Source: Staphylococcus pasteuri
GTDB taxonomy: Bacteria; Bacillota; Bacilli; Staphylococcales; Staphylococcaceae
Direction of reading: 5' to 3'
Length of the DNA: 32,592 nt
Assembly (NCBI RefSeq): GCF_003970495.1
Contig: NZ_RXWW01000057.1
Span: 1-32,592, forward strand
Every line of letters starts with the position of its first letter. The first letter of the stretch is position 1. The position numbers and the translations under genes are program-made. The notes beneath the pieces are model-generated. The model made no database searches. It was not told the DNA's origin and was given only the letters and a program-made list of their open reading frames with translations. Shown piece after piece: positions 7,954 to 16,558 of the stretch.

Positions 7954-8214
7954 ATGGCAATGACAGTAAAAAAAGATAATAACGAAGTAAGAATTCAATG
8001 GAGAGTTGCAGATATTAAAATACCTACAAACGAAATTAAAAATATTTATCAAGACCAAGACATCCATGCTGTTCCAAACGCTGAAGGTAGAGAAATCTCT
8101 AGAATAGGTTCTACTTTTGGCAAAACAAATCGAGTTGTAATTGATACAGCTGACCATGAATACATTATTTATACTCAAAATGATCAAAAAGTTTATAATG
8201 AGCTAACTAAGTAA
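7954..8214 (+). CDS. SunI/YnzG-family protein
   Basis: An 86-residue mostly beta-strand protein resembling the SunI/YnzG group (PH-like fold). The Bacillus founder, SunI, protects against the bacteriocin sublancin and is membrane anchored; this one has no membrane segment, so immunity should not be assumed. Features visible are a charged N-terminus, an [14 protein letters not shown]-like strand pair and a central [21 protein letters not shown] segment typical of the family. It starts at ATG 7954, about 13 bases after AAAGGA; ATG 7960 is an alternative. It has its own promoter with a cre and its own terminator. From memory no equivalent lies at this spot in S. aureus. Confidence 0.75.
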   Translation: MAMTVKKDNNEVRIQWRVADIKIPTNEIKNIYQDQDIHAVPNAEGREISRIGSTFGKTNRVVIDTADHEYIIYTQNDQKVYNELTK

Positions 8215-8246
8215 ACTCTAAAAATAGGTTTACTTCTGTATATATC

Positions 8247-8291
8247 GGGGCAATAACTTAGCATTTCATAATGTTTTAAGTTATTGTCCCC
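8247..8291 (+). terminator. Terminator after the SunI-like gene
   Basis: A 14-bp stem with one bulge (8247-8260 with 8277-8291, arms beginning GGGG and ending CCCC) is followed by TTTTGTTTTTATT. It lies 32 bases past the stop and isolates this gene from the heme monooxygenase gene. Confidence 0.85.
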
Positions 8292-8383
8292 TTTTGTTTT
8301 TATTAATGCTGTAACAAGTATTATAATTTATATAAACTTAAGTAATAATAATAGTATTTAATATTAATAGAGGAGTGATATAA

Positions 8384-8704
8384 ATGTTCGTAGTAACTAA
8401 TCGTATTACTGTCAAACAGGGATTTGCTGAAAAAATGGCACCAAGATTTACAAAAGGTGGGAAAATCGAATCGTTAAAAGGATTTAACAAGATTGAAGTT
8501 TGGCAAGTAGAGAAAGATGATGACACTGAAGATATGTATGTTAACACATGGTGGGATACTGAAGAAGATTTCAAAAATTGGTTAAATAGCGATGCATTTA
8601 AAGAAGCACATCAACGTCCTAAACAATCAGATAATAAAGAAGCTTCCCCAGTTATAAAAAGTGAAATTGTAAAAGCGAATGTTCTTTCTGTTCTTAATCC
8701 TTAA
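8384..8704 (+). CDS. IsdG/HmoA-type heme-degrading monooxygenase
   Basis: A 106-residue ABM-fold protein. It carries the catalytic triad of IsdG-type enzymes in the canonical positions: Asn6, Trp66 and His76, the last in NSDAFKEAHQ, which is almost the IsdI sequence. Such enzymes dimerise, bind heme and open the ring to release iron. The C-terminus lacks the YDIGY ending I recall for S. aureus IsdG/IsdI, and the GFNKIEVWQV region looks closer to Listeria and Bacillus HmoA-like proteins, so the exact product (staphylobilin, biliverdin) is open. ATG 8384 follows GAGGAG by seven bases. A TATAAT at 8322-8327 may be its -10. No good Fur box is visible upstream, which is unusual for an iron-acquisition gene beside hts/sfa. 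Confidence 0.82.
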   Translation: MFVVTNRITVKQGFAEKMAPRFTKGGKIESLKGFNKIEVWQVEKDDDTEDMYVNTWWDTEEDFKNWLNSDAFKEAHQRPKQSDNKEASPVIKSEIVKANVLSVLNP

Positions 8705-8720
8705 ACTTTAATTTATAATA

Positions 8721-8806
8721 AAAGCCAAGTAGATGCATTTTAAAATGTATATGTTAAGTTTTGTTACTAACACTTATACAGTTATATTAAATGACTACTT
8801 GGCTTT
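8721..8806. terminator. Bidirectional terminator between convergent genes, with a 62-base structured loop
   Basis: A perfect 12-bp outer stem AAAGCCAAGTAG / CTACTTGGCTTT (8721-8732 with 8795-8806) ends in T6 on the plus strand. The loop is 62 bases and contains a smaller hairpin (ATGCATTTT / AAAATGTAT, 8733-8750). It separates the heme monooxygenase gene from the yjiH-type gene, which ends at 8812. Confidence 0.7.
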
Positions 8807-8811
8807 TTTAA

Positions 8812-10182
8812 TTATAGAAATAGATGTGCAATTAAAGCTATGATAGGTAAAGTGATAACCGTTCTGATTAAGAAGATAATAAATAATTTCCCTATATTGA
8901 CCGGTATTTTAGAACCTAGAATAACCCCACCTACTTCAGATAAATAAATCAATTGTGTAATACTCAACGCACCGATAACAAAACGAGTTATTTCGCTGTG
9001 TGCACTTTCAATTAAAATTGATGGTAAAAACATGTCAGCAAAACCAATTAATATGGTTTGAGATGCATGTGTCGCCTCGGGAATTTGAAGTAATTGTAAA
9101 AATGGAACAAAAGGTTTTCCAATATATTCAAATAGAGGTGTGTAATTAGCTATTATTGTTGCTATTGTTCCTATACTCATAACTACAGGTAAAATAACAA
9201 ACCACATATCTATAACCGTTTTAAATCCTGATTTAAAAAAGTCTTTTAAACCTGGTGCTTTGATTCCAACTTCAGTTGCCATATCGAAGCCATGACCAAT
9301 TGCTGTTTTACCTTCTGGCAACTGTTCAGTTCTAGCATCACTTGAAACTTCTTTTGCATATTCATCAGGAATTTTATTTAATGGCCAAATTCTAGGCATA
9401 ATCATTGCCGCAATTAAACATGATATAATCACGCTTAAATAGAATAAGAAAAATTTATCTTGCATTTTAACTGTATCAGCTATAATTATCGCAAATGTAA
9501 TTGAAACAACACTAAATGTCGTGGATATCACAGTTGCTTCTCTTCTAGAGTAAAACCCTTCTTCATATTGACGGCTTGTAATTAATACTCCTACTGTACC
9601 ATCACCTATAAATGAAGCTAAATTATCTACTGTTGATCTTCCCGGTAATGTGAACAATGGACGCATAATGGGTCTAAATAATGGTCCCAATAGTTCTAGT
9701 AATCCATACTCCATTAATAATGGTAAAAATAATGCTGCAAATAAAAACACAGCAACTAATGTAGGTAATAGACTTGAAAATACAAGACCTCCAGTGTCTT
9801 CTGAATATATCATCTTAGGACCTATTTTCAAGAAAGTAACCCAGGCAAATATCACTGCTAACAATCTTAAAATCATCCAGCTGATATTAACATTGAATGC
9901 ATTATACATTAAACCTGTTGGATTCAATTTACTTTTTAAAACTGTAGAACAAAGTAGTGTTAATATTGCTGATAATGTAATAATTGTGACGATAATAATA
10001 GGCATAGCATCACCGACAACATCTTTTAACCAATTGGCTAAAAATGCGACAGGTAATGTTGTTTGCTTTTTGCCATCTTGTTCAACTGGTATAGGAATTA
10101 AAAATAGTATAATTCCGATAAGCGACATTGTAATAAATTTTATTCTACCTTTAATAATCTCTTGCTTAGTGTGTCCATTCAT
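8812..10182 (-). CDS. YjiH-family membrane protein with nucleoside-recognition (Gate) domain
   Basis: A 456-residue polytopic membrane protein with about ten helices. It begins with a short cytoplasmic tail and the conserved LIPIPVEQDGK loop, and has two Gate-type halves, seen in GDGTVGVLITSRQYEEGFYS (near 195-215) and in the C-terminal ADMFLPSILIESAHSEITRF and LSEVGGVILGSKIP segments. YjiH proteins are related to the Gate domain of nucleoside transporters and spore SpmA/SpmB proteins; no transport substrate is established. The ATG at 10182 has only a weak GGATGA Shine-Dalgarno. It is transcribed alone: terminators lie on both sides. The 10183-10396 stretch upstream must contain its promoter, but I see no confident -35/-10 pair there. 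Confidence 0.82.
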   Translation of the reverse strand: MNGHTKQEIIKGRIKFITMSLIGIILFLIPIPVEQDGKKQTTLPVAFLANWLKDVVGDAMPIIIVTIITLSAILTLLCSTVLKSKLNPTGLMYNAFNVNISWMILRLLAVIFAWVTFLKIGPKMIYSEDTGGLVFSSLLPTLVAVFLFAALFLPLLMEYGLLELLGPLFRPIMRPLFTLPGRSTVDNLASFIGDGTVGVLITSRQYEEGFYSRREATVISTTFSVVSITFAIIIADTVKMQDKFFLFYLSVIISCLIAAMIMPRIWPLNKIPDEYAKEVSSDARTEQLPEGKTAIGHGFDMATEVGIKAPGLKDFFKSGFKTVIDMWFVILPVVMSIGTIATIIANYTPLFEYIGKPFVPFLQLLQIPEATHASQTILIGFADMFLPSILIESAHSEITRFVIGALSITQLIYLSEVGGVILGSKIPVNIGKLFIIFLIRTVITLPIIALIAHLFL

Positions 10183-10396
10183 TTTATGTCATCCATTTCT
10201 CTCTATTTATAATTGCAATTTTATGTATTCATCCATTTCAATAAAATTATTGAATGTTTTATTAATATATATACACTTTTATGAATAATTAAGTATTTAT
10301 AACTATACTCGATTTATGTTCAAAGCGCAATGATATTTCGCTAATTATTATTATTTATCCATTAACAATCAACGTATGATTAACTTCAAATTGAAA

Positions 10397-10434
10397 ATGC
10401 ACCAAGCAACATCATACGATGCTGCTTGGTGCAT
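10397..10434 (-). terminator. Terminator after htsC
   Basis: A perfect 12-bp stem ATGCACCAAGCA / TGCTTGGTGCAT (10397-10408 with 10423-10434), extended inside by CATC/GATG, lies 34 bases past the htsC stop codon. The minus-strand tail is UUUUC, so the U tract is short. Confidence 0.75.
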
Positions 10435-10467
10435 CTTATTAATTTATGCTGTACTGTTCGTTCAATA

Positions 10468-11433
10468 TTACATTTTTCTTAATAGGAATAAGAAATATGG
10501 CGCACCGATGATTGCGATAATGACACCCACAGGAATATCTAACGGTGGATGTATACCTCTTGCTAAACCATCGCCAAATGTTAATAATATTGCTCCAATA
10601 AAACCTGACATAATAACAACATGCATATTTTTATGTCCGACTAGTTGTCTAGCAATATGTGGTGAAATTAAACCTAAGAAGCTAATACCACCCACAACTG
10701 CAATAGAAGCTCCTGCTAGCATTACAGATAAAATAAGTAACACCATTTTTAACAGTTTAACTCTTGCACCTAAAGCTAAAGCAACATTATCTCCTAAACC
10801 TAAAATATCTAATTGATGACTAAGAATTAGAATAATCGGAAGTGTAATTACAAACCAAGGAACAATAGATAAAAAGTTCGAAATATTATGTCCATATAAA
10901 CTTCCTGTTAACCATACTAATGCATTATTTGCATCCATAGGATTTCTAATTAATAAAAATTGTACGATAGCTGTACAGATAGCACCAATAGCTAAACCAA
11001 TTAAAGCTAAGTTAGAACCTTTGACATCAAATTTAGAAATCAAGAATGATAAAATCAAACTAATAATTAATGCACCAAAGAACGATCCGATTGGCAATAC
11101 TGCTAAGGGTGCTGATGGAAATAGCATAATGATAATAACTGCTGCTAAACTTGCACCTTTAGATATACCTATTACATCAGGAGAAGCAAGAGGGTTTCTA
11201 ACAACGCCTTGAATTACTGCACCAGATATCGCTAAACTACATCCGATAATCAATCCCAATAAAGTTCTTGGAATTCTATACTCATTCAAAATAAAATTAT
11301 CTTGTGTAAATATACCTTGTATTGCTTCAATAGGATTAACGATTACTGAACCCACACACAAACTAAATAAAGTACTTAGTATTAATAGTATAAATACAAT
11401 GCTATATCTAATCATATGCTTCTTTTTTGTCAT
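10468..11433 (-). CDS. htsC: Ferric-staphyloferrin A ABC transporter permease HtsC
   Basis: A 321-residue FecCD-family permease with nine to ten membrane helices. Family hallmarks are RIPRTLLGLIIG near residue 50, GAVIQGVVRNPLASPDVIG (the coupling region), and GGISFLGLISPHIARQLVGH in the second half. With HtsB it forms the membrane channel for ferric staphyloferrin A; HtsBC in S. aureus has also been reported to take part in heme uptake, hence the name (heme transport system). Its ATG overlaps the htsB stop by four bases (ATGA), implying translational coupling. No ATPase gene is in the operon; in S. aureus the separate ATPase FhuC (FhuCBG) powers this transporter. It is the last gene of htsABC. 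Confidence 0.93.
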   Translation of the reverse strand: MTKKKHMIRYSIVFILLILSTLFSLCVGSVIVNPIEAIQGIFTQDNFILNEYRIPRTLLGLIIGCSLAISGAVIQGVVRNPLASPDVIGISKGASLAAVIIIMLFPSAPLAVLPIGSFFGALIISLILSFLISKFDVKGSNLALIGLAIGAICTAIVQFLLIRNPMDANNALVWLTGSLYGHNISNFLSIVPWFVITLPIILILSHQLDILGLGDNVALALGARVKLLKMVLLILSVMLAGASIAVVGGISFLGLISPHIARQLVGHKNMHVVIMSGFIGAILLTFGDGLARGIHPPLDIPVGVIIAIIGAPYFLFLLRKM

Positions 11434-12461
11434 ATGCGTTTCACCCCTCTAACAGTAATTAATAAGAAGTAAAATGCACCAACGAAAGAAGTTACTATAC
11501 CTACAGGTGACTCAAATGGATAAGTGACTAGTCTTGATAACACATCTGAGAATAATAATAAATCTGCACCAATGATTATAGTGAGCGGAATCATTAAAAT
11601 ATAGTTATTATTGATATAACGTTTTACTATGTGTGGCACAATTAACCCTACAAAACCTATTGGACCAGCAATTGATACTGATAAACCTGCTAATATAACA
11701 ACTAATAAACCTAATATTAATCTAACGACTTGAATTTTCTGACCTAGTCCTTTAGCAATATCATCACCTAATTCCATGATTGTTAATTGACGTCCCATAA
11801 GCATAGTGATAATCATTGCTACAATTAACCATGGTGAAATGACAATAATTTCTGGCCATTTCACGCCAGACAATGAACCTACTAACCAAAACATAACAGA
11901 TGAGTTTGAATCTTCATTTAATAAGATAACACCTTGTGTCATACTACTAAAAAATAAATGGACTGCCATACCAGCTAGTGCAAGTTTGACTGGTGTCATA
12001 GATCTAGTTGAACCTGACAAAGTATACACGGTTAAACCACCTAGAAATGCACCAATCATTGCTAATATCATTGAATAATTTTCAAGAGCTGGCACAAGAA
12101 CAGTGATTAGTACAATGACAAAAGATGCCCCACCATTAACACCAAATATTTGTGGTGATGCTAAGGGATTTCGAGTTATAGATTGCATTAATAGTCCTGC
12201 TAGACCTAAAGCGCCACCTATTAATAATCCTGCTAACATACGAGGCATTCTTGAATTATGTATTAAAAATGTCTGTTCCGTATCCGTATGTCCTGTAATA
12301 TAATGAACAATATCTTTAAATACTATATGAGAAGAACCAATCGCTAAATTTAAATAAATACAAATAAAAAGAAAGCACACACTCACAATATATGTGAGTG
12401 TAGTGCGTTTTCTTTTATTTTGTAATATAGCGGATTGACTACTTTGATGCTTCATAGTCAT
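11430..12461 (-). CDS. htsB: Ferric-staphyloferrin A ABC transporter permease HtsB
   Basis: A 343-residue FecCD-family permease, with a positively charged N-terminal tail and nine to ten helices. Conserved segments include RMPRMLAGLLIGGALGLAG, MQSITRNPLASPQIFGVNGG, and AGPIGFVGLIVPHIVKRYI near the C-terminus. It pairs with HtsC as the heterodimeric permease that receives ferric staphyloferrin A from HtsA. The ATG at 12461 follows AAGGTGG by six bases; a second ATG two codons downstream is possible. The gene begins 11 bases after htsA and overlaps htsC by four, so all three are one transcript under the Fur-box promoter upstream of htsA. Confidence 0.93.
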   Translation of the reverse strand: MTMKHQSSQSAILQNKRKRTTLTYIVSVCFLFICIYLNLAIGSSHIVFKDIVHYITGHTDTEQTFLIHNSRMPRMLAGLLIGGALGLAGLLMQSITRNPLASPQIFGVNGGASFVIVLITVLVPALENYSMILAMIGAFLGGLTVYTLSGSTRSMTPVKLALAGMAVHLFFSSMTQGVILLNEDSNSSVMFWLVGSLSGVKWPEIIVISPWLIVAMIITMLMGRQLTIMELGDDIAKGLGQKIQVVRLILGLLVVILAGLSVSIAGPIGFVGLIVPHIVKRYINNNYILMIPLTIIIGADLLLFSDVLSRLVTYPFESPVGIVTSFVGAFYFLLITVRGVKRI

Positions 12462-12472
12462 AATTTTCCACC

Positions 12473-13471
12473 TTACTTATCTTCTTTATTTTGATCCTTT
12501 TTAGAAATTTCTACTAATTCTTTGGCCATTTCTTCAGAAGAAATTAAACCACGCGCTCTTGCCCATAGGTCTCTGTCTACAACACTTACTCGATCATGTT
12601 TAACTGCATCTAATTTTTTCCAAACTGGATCTTTTTGCATTTTTTTGAATGTTGGTTCATCTGGACTTGCTTTATCAGTCATAACAAACATACGTCCAGG
12701 ATTAACATCTAATAATGTTTCAGAACTCATTTCAAGATAAGGTCCTTTTAAGTATTTACTTAAACCTTTAGTTACTTTAGGAGTTAAGGCTTCTTTGAAT
12801 CCTAATTCTTTTAAGAACTGACCTACATATGATTCACTTGGATGTCCTAAGAAACTTGATTTTGCTGCTACAGCTGGTAATACTTTTTCATCTTTGTTGA
12901 ATTTAATTTCTTTTTTGTACTTAGCAATTTTCTTGTCATGTTCTTCTAAACGTTTGTCGCCTTGTTTTTCTTTACCTAGTGCTTTAGCGATTGTTTTGAA
13001 AGCATCTATATTATCATCGTAGTCACCATCAAAGCTTTTCAATTCTATTGTCGGCGCAATTTTACTTAAATCTTTGTAGATACCTTTATGTCTGTTGCTA
13101 TCTGCAATGATTAAATCTGGTTTTAATTTACTAATTTTTTCTAAGTTAGGTTGTTTACGTGTACCTACTGAAGTATAATTTCCAATTTTATCTCTAAGTG
13201 GTTTGATAATACGTTCTTTTTTATTATCATCAGCAATACCCACTGGTTTTACATTCAATGCTGCTAATGCATCAACAAATGAGTATTCAAGTACAACTAC
13301 TCGTTTAGGATGCTTAGGTACTTTAGTAGTGCCCTCAGCGTGTTTAATTTTCACACCATCTTTAGGTTCTTTACTACTAGAGCTATTTGAACTGTCGTTA
13401 TTTCCACAGGCAGTAACTAAAATTAAAGCAAATAATATGCCAATTATGCTAAAAATCTTTATTCCCTTCAT
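12473..13471 (-). CDS. htsA: Staphyloferrin A-binding lipoprotein HtsA
   Basis: A 332-residue substrate-binding lipoprotein (class III, TroA/FecB-like fold, two lobes). The signal peptide ends in the lipobox LVTAC, giving lipidated Cys22, followed by a Ser/Asn-rich linker. The residues that I recall contacting ferric staphyloferrin A in S. aureus HtsA (Arg86, 104, 126, His209, Tyr239, Arg299, 304, 306) are all present here one position later: Arg87, Arg105, Arg127, His210, Tyr240, Arg300, Arg305, Arg307. This makes the ligand assignment strong. The ATG at 13471 follows AAGGAG by eight bases. It heads htsABC and is controlled by a Fur box that covers its promoter. The sfa biosynthesis genes lie directly upstream. 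Confidence 0.96.
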   Translation of the reverse strand: MKGIKIFSIIGILFALILVTACGNNDSSNSSSSKEPKDGVKIKHAEGTTKVPKHPKRVVVLEYSFVDALAALNVKPVGIADDNKKERIIKPLRDKIGNYTSVGTRKQPNLEKISKLKPDLIIADSNRHKGIYKDLSKIAPTIELKSFDGDYDDNIDAFKTIAKALGKEKQGDKRLEEHDKKIAKYKKEIKFNKDEKVLPAVAAKSSFLGHPSESYVGQFLKELGFKEALTPKVTKGLSKYLKGPYLEMSSETLLDVNPGRMFVMTDKASPDEPTFKKMQKDPVWKKLDAVKHDRVSVVDRDLWARARGLISSEEMAKELVEISKKDQNKEDK

Positions 13472-13510
13472 GATTCCACTCCTTATTGTATGTATATGCT
13501 TTCATATAAC

Positions 13511-13539
13511 AGTTTATTGATAACGATTATCATTGTCAA
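13511..13539 (-). promoter_or_regulatory. Promoter of htsABC
   Basis: On the minus strand -35 TTGACA (13534-13539) and -10 TAAACT (13511-13516) are 17 bases apart. The whole spacer is occupied by the Fur box, so iron-loaded Fur would exclude RNA polymerase. Confidence 0.65.
13519..13537. promoter_or_regulatory. Fur box at htsA
   Basis: GATAACGATTATCATTGTC matches 16 of 19 positions of the Fur consensus GATAATGATAATCATTATC. It sits 48 bases upstream of the htsA ATG, between and over the -35 and -10. Confidence 0.9.
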
Positions 13540-13650
13540 CATACTTTTTATAATTTTTGAAATTAATTTGAGTCCTCTGAATACATTTTAAATATATATT
13601 ACTTTTCGTATTAATAATTAGATGGAATTGGATTTTTTAAGAGAATAAAA

Positions 13651-13707
13651 AAAGAGTAATCAACACTGTGTGCAAATTTAACCAAGTTTGCATGTGTCGG
13701 TACTCTT
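13651..13707 (-). terminator. Terminator after sfaC
   Basis: A compound hairpin: outer arms AAGAGTA / TACTCTT (13652-13658 with 13701-13707), an inner ACAC/GTGT pairing, and a TGCAAA / TTTGCA stem (13671-13676 with 13687-13692). A poly-U run follows on the minus strand (A-rich 13646-13653). It separates the sfa transcript from htsABC. Positions 13560-13645 hold nothing else recognisable. Confidence 0.7.
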
Positions 13708-13729
13708 AATTATTAAAATTTATATTTAA

Positions 13730-14797
13730 TTATGATTTATGCATTGAACATAAAGACTGATTAAAACTTTCTATGAGGGTTTCTACTTTTGAATCTAGTA
13801 TATAAACTTTTTCAAGATTTTTATTATACATTGAGCGTGATAATGCTTCATAACTTAATTCGAATTGAATCATATCACCTACTTGATAATGATCCTGATT
13901 ATTTAAATCAATCATTAAATGGTCACTAGACGCACCCAATATATGAATATCATTTGCAATCGGAGTAATGTGAGTCGTATCTGTATCTATATATCCAATA
14001 TCAACAATAGCTTGTAAATATGATTGATTTGTTATGTGATTTAAACGTGGTTTAATTTCTATAACTTCCGCTTCAAGTACAATGGTATTTTGATATAAAT
14101 GTGCTACTGGTTTATCTGTAGTAGTATCGACACCTCTAAATAGTGTTTCTCCTATTCGTAATTCATTTATTTTACCTAAATCATTATACATTGTTAACGG
14201 TAACATACTTGAGTTGCCACCTGAAACGATGGTCATACGGTAACCTAATTCTCGTTCTATAGCACTAACAAATTTATTTATCATAAACACATCATCTTCA
14301 ATTGGTAATTTTGATTTGAAACACATGAAGTTAAATGATACTCCTACCAATTGAATATAAGATAGTTGTAAAATTTGTTCAATATATTTTATGACATCAT
14401 AAGTTAGTATGCCTTCTCTACCATCTTTCCAATCAACCATTAAAATCACTTGATGTTTTATATTTAGTTTTTTAGCAATACGATTGATTTCAAAAATAGT
14501 GTTTAATTCAGTTTGTATACTTATTTTTGTACATTGAATCATGTCAGCTAACTTAGATTGTTTTGTGGATCGTAATATAGTATAAGAACAATTAAAATCA
14601 TTTAATTGACTGATATTTTCTAATCTGGAATCTGCGAAATGTGTGATTCCTAAATCAATTAATTTTTGTACAATTTGTCTATCTCCAGCTATAGATTTAA
14701 TCACTGGTGTAAAATGTATTTGCTTAGAATCTAAAATTGTTTGAAGTACTTTGGCATTATATTGTATTTTTGATAAATTTATTTTTAAATTTGCCAT
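13730..14797 (-). CDS. sfaC: SfaC, PLP-dependent alanine/ornithine racemase-like protein
   Basis: A 355-residue fold-type III PLP enzyme of the alanine racemase N-terminal family. The PLP lysine is Lys34 in PVIKSIAGD; MVDWKDGREG and VSGGNSSMLP in the middle are the expected barrel segments, and the last 100 residues form the beta domain. Staphyloferrin A contains D-ornithine, and SfaC is thought to make it from L-ornithine; it may act on other amino acids too. The ATG at 14797 follows GAGGTG and begins only three bases after the sfaB stop codon. It is the last gene of sfaABC and ends at a strong terminator. Confidence 0.9.
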   Translation of the reverse strand: MANLKINLSKIQYNAKVLQTILDSKQIHFTPVIKSIAGDRQIVQKLIDLGITHFADSRLENISQLNDFNCSYTILRSTKQSKLADMIQCTKISIQTELNTIFEINRIAKKLNIKHQVILMVDWKDGREGILTYDVIKYIEQILQLSYIQLVGVSFNFMCFKSKLPIEDDVFMINKFVSAIERELGYRMTIVSGGNSSMLPLTMYNDLGKINELRIGETLFRGVDTTTDKPVAHLYQNTIVLEAEVIEIKPRLNHITNQSYLQAIVDIGYIDTDTTHITPIANDIHILGASSDHLMIDLNNQDHYQVGDMIQFELSYEALSRSMYNKNLEKVYILDSKVETLIESFNQSLCSMHKS

Positions 14798-14800
14798 GTA

Positions 14801-16558
14801 CTACACCTCTTTTTTTATTGGATTGTCCAATTCTGTATTTAAATACTTTTTAACTTTATTTTCCATTCTCATACTTAATAATGCTTTAACTGAAATCGTT
14901 GAACCAAATAGTACTTGATATAATGCATGCGCATGATTTTTATTACTATCAATAGCTGATTCTACTTCTTGTTGCACAATCTTAAATAAGTTATTCTCAT
15001 TAACAAAATCATATTGATTAAAATGATGGATTAATTCAGCCAATTGATTTTGAATCACTGCATGTTGGAATTTAGCTATAACCGCTTCAATATTTTCAGC
15101 TATTAAACTTTCATTTGTTATTTCAATGTGGGGTAATTTTTGCTGAAGCGTTTTGATATCTATACGTGATCCACCTAGATCTCTTACTAAAAATGTAATT
15201 TGATAGTTAGGCCCAAGATTAACTATTGTATTTTGCATATGAGCTTCTAATGCAATACCGTAATCTTGAATATACGCAATGAGTGGTTTCACTAAAGTAC
15301 GTGTATATTCACGCATAAAACGTTCAATATTATCTTTAGTAAGTTCATTATCCAGCCATTTGATATAACTATCTACAACCACCTCAAGATCAACTGGATT
15401 ACGATTAACTAAACTCGCACTGACAATAGTTGAACCTACTTGATTTAATTCTGGTTTTTCTCGAATAATACAAGCGAGTTGTCGAGCTAAATCAGGATCT
15501 GTATTAATATATTCTCCAAATGGTTCTGCAGCTACTTTTAACTCAGGATAAATATTTAGCATATCTTGTAATGCATAACTTAATTTCGGACCATCTACAG
15601 TTGTTACAGTAGATACAGTTCGTACAGCACTAGTAGCTTGAACATTTACTGGAAGCTTAACATGGAAAGGTCGTTTTAATAATTCCATAGTTCTAAATGA
15701 TAATGTTGCTTTTGAATCTACTGTAAATGGAGTTGGGATTAATATTTTTTCACTTATCCACGTTTTAAATTTATCTCCAATCACATGGTCATACTGCCAA
15801 GGGTGGACAAATATTGCTCTATAGTCATCCACATTCAAATCAAAAGGATTTAAAAAATGTTGTATTTTATCTTTTAATTCTGGGATGACATTATTTATTA
15901 TAAATTGGTCATCCCCTTCCATGGATGTCGTAACCATTTCCGAAGAAGAAACTAGCATAATATGTAATGGTATAATTTTTTCAAATTCCGGTGAATATCT
16001 ACGAATCTCATCCTTAGTCAGCGGTAATTTCGTTTTAGTTAGAGGGTGAGTTGGATGTCCTTCAATAACTAAACTTTCTGAATAACTTAAATCATCAGTA
16101 GTATCATTAGCATTTAAATGTTGTAACCAAGTAAAGAAGTTTATAGTATCTGGTAACATAGAAAATTTCATACTCTGATGTATAAGTGATTTTCTATTAT
16201 TGAATTGTTTATATGTTTCGACAAAACTGTCTCTACTATGAATTAATTCTCGGTATAAACGATCAGATATTTTGATATCAAATTGGTCATTTAATATTTT
16301 TAGTAGCTGTTCTAGGTTACTAATTTGGATTTTTTGTTCAGCACATTGATATGTAAACTGTCCATCAAATACATATCTTTCCAACATACTTTTTCTTAAA
16401 ATACGACCAGTTAATACACGGCCATGATATTGTAACTCAATGTTTTCAAATGATTTATTTATTTTGGCATCTTCTGGACATATCTGTTCTTTGATGATTG
16501 CATTCAATATCCGATGCTGAATATTTTCATCCGCAAGTAACCATTCATTGCGCTCCAT
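14801..16558 (-). CDS. sfaB: SfaB, NIS siderophore synthetase (staphyloferrin A)
   Basis: A 585-residue IucA/IucC-family (NIS) synthetase. ATP- and citrate-binding motifs are visible: EGHPTHP (166-172), VHPWQYD (251-257), SFRTMELLKRPFHVKLPVN with AVRTVST (about 287-320), EAHMQN and RDLGGSRID in the C-terminal half. It activates citrate as an adenylate and condenses it with the amine of the citryl-D-ornithine made by SfaD to finish staphyloferrin A, in the cytoplasm. Its ATG overlaps the last base of the sfaA stop codon, and the GGAGG Shine-Dalgarno lies within the sfaA 3' end, so translation is probably coupled. Confidence 0.93.
   Translation of the reverse strand: MERNEWLLADENIQHRILNAIIKEQICPEDAKINKSFENIELQYHGRVLTGRILRKSMLERYVFDGQFTYQCAEQKIQISNLEQLLKILNDQFDIKISDRLYRELIHSRDSFVETYKQFNNRKSLIHQSMKFSMLPDTINFFTWLQHLNANDTTDDLSYSESLVIEGHPTHPLTKTKLPLTKDEIRRYSPEFEKIIPLHIMLVSSSEMVTTSMEGDDQFIINNVIPELKDKIQHFLNPFDLNVDDYRAIFVHPWQYDHVIGDKFKTWISEKILIPTPFTVDSKATLSFRTMELLKRPFHVKLPVNVQATSAVRTVSTVTTVDGPKLSYALQDMLNIYPELKVAAEPFGEYINTDPDLARQLACIIREKPELNQVGSTIVSASLVNRNPVDLEVVVDSYIKWLDNELTKDNIERFMREYTRTLVKPLIAYIQDYGIALEAHMQNTIVNLGPNYQITFLVRDLGGSRIDIKTLQQKLPHIEITNESLIAENIEAVIAKFQHAVIQNQLAELIHHFNQYDFVNENNLFKIVQQEVESAIDSNKNHAHALYQVLFGSTISVKALLSMRMENKVKKYLNTELDNPIKKEV

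Noticed and set aside
8338-8362. Possible Fur box upstream of the heme monooxygenase gene
   Set aside because: The best alignment matches only 11 of 19 positions, no more than expected in such A/T-rich DNA, and it lacks the ATTATC half-site.
9650-10288. 212-residue open frame on the plus strand
   Set aside because: It is the antisense of yjiH, has a low-complexity Asn/Ile-rich product, no Shine-Dalgarno and no family resemblance.
10376-10816. 146-residue plus-strand open frame starting within the htsC terminator
   Set aside because: It is antisense to htsC, and its start codon lies in the terminator hairpin region; the composition is that of a frame shadow.
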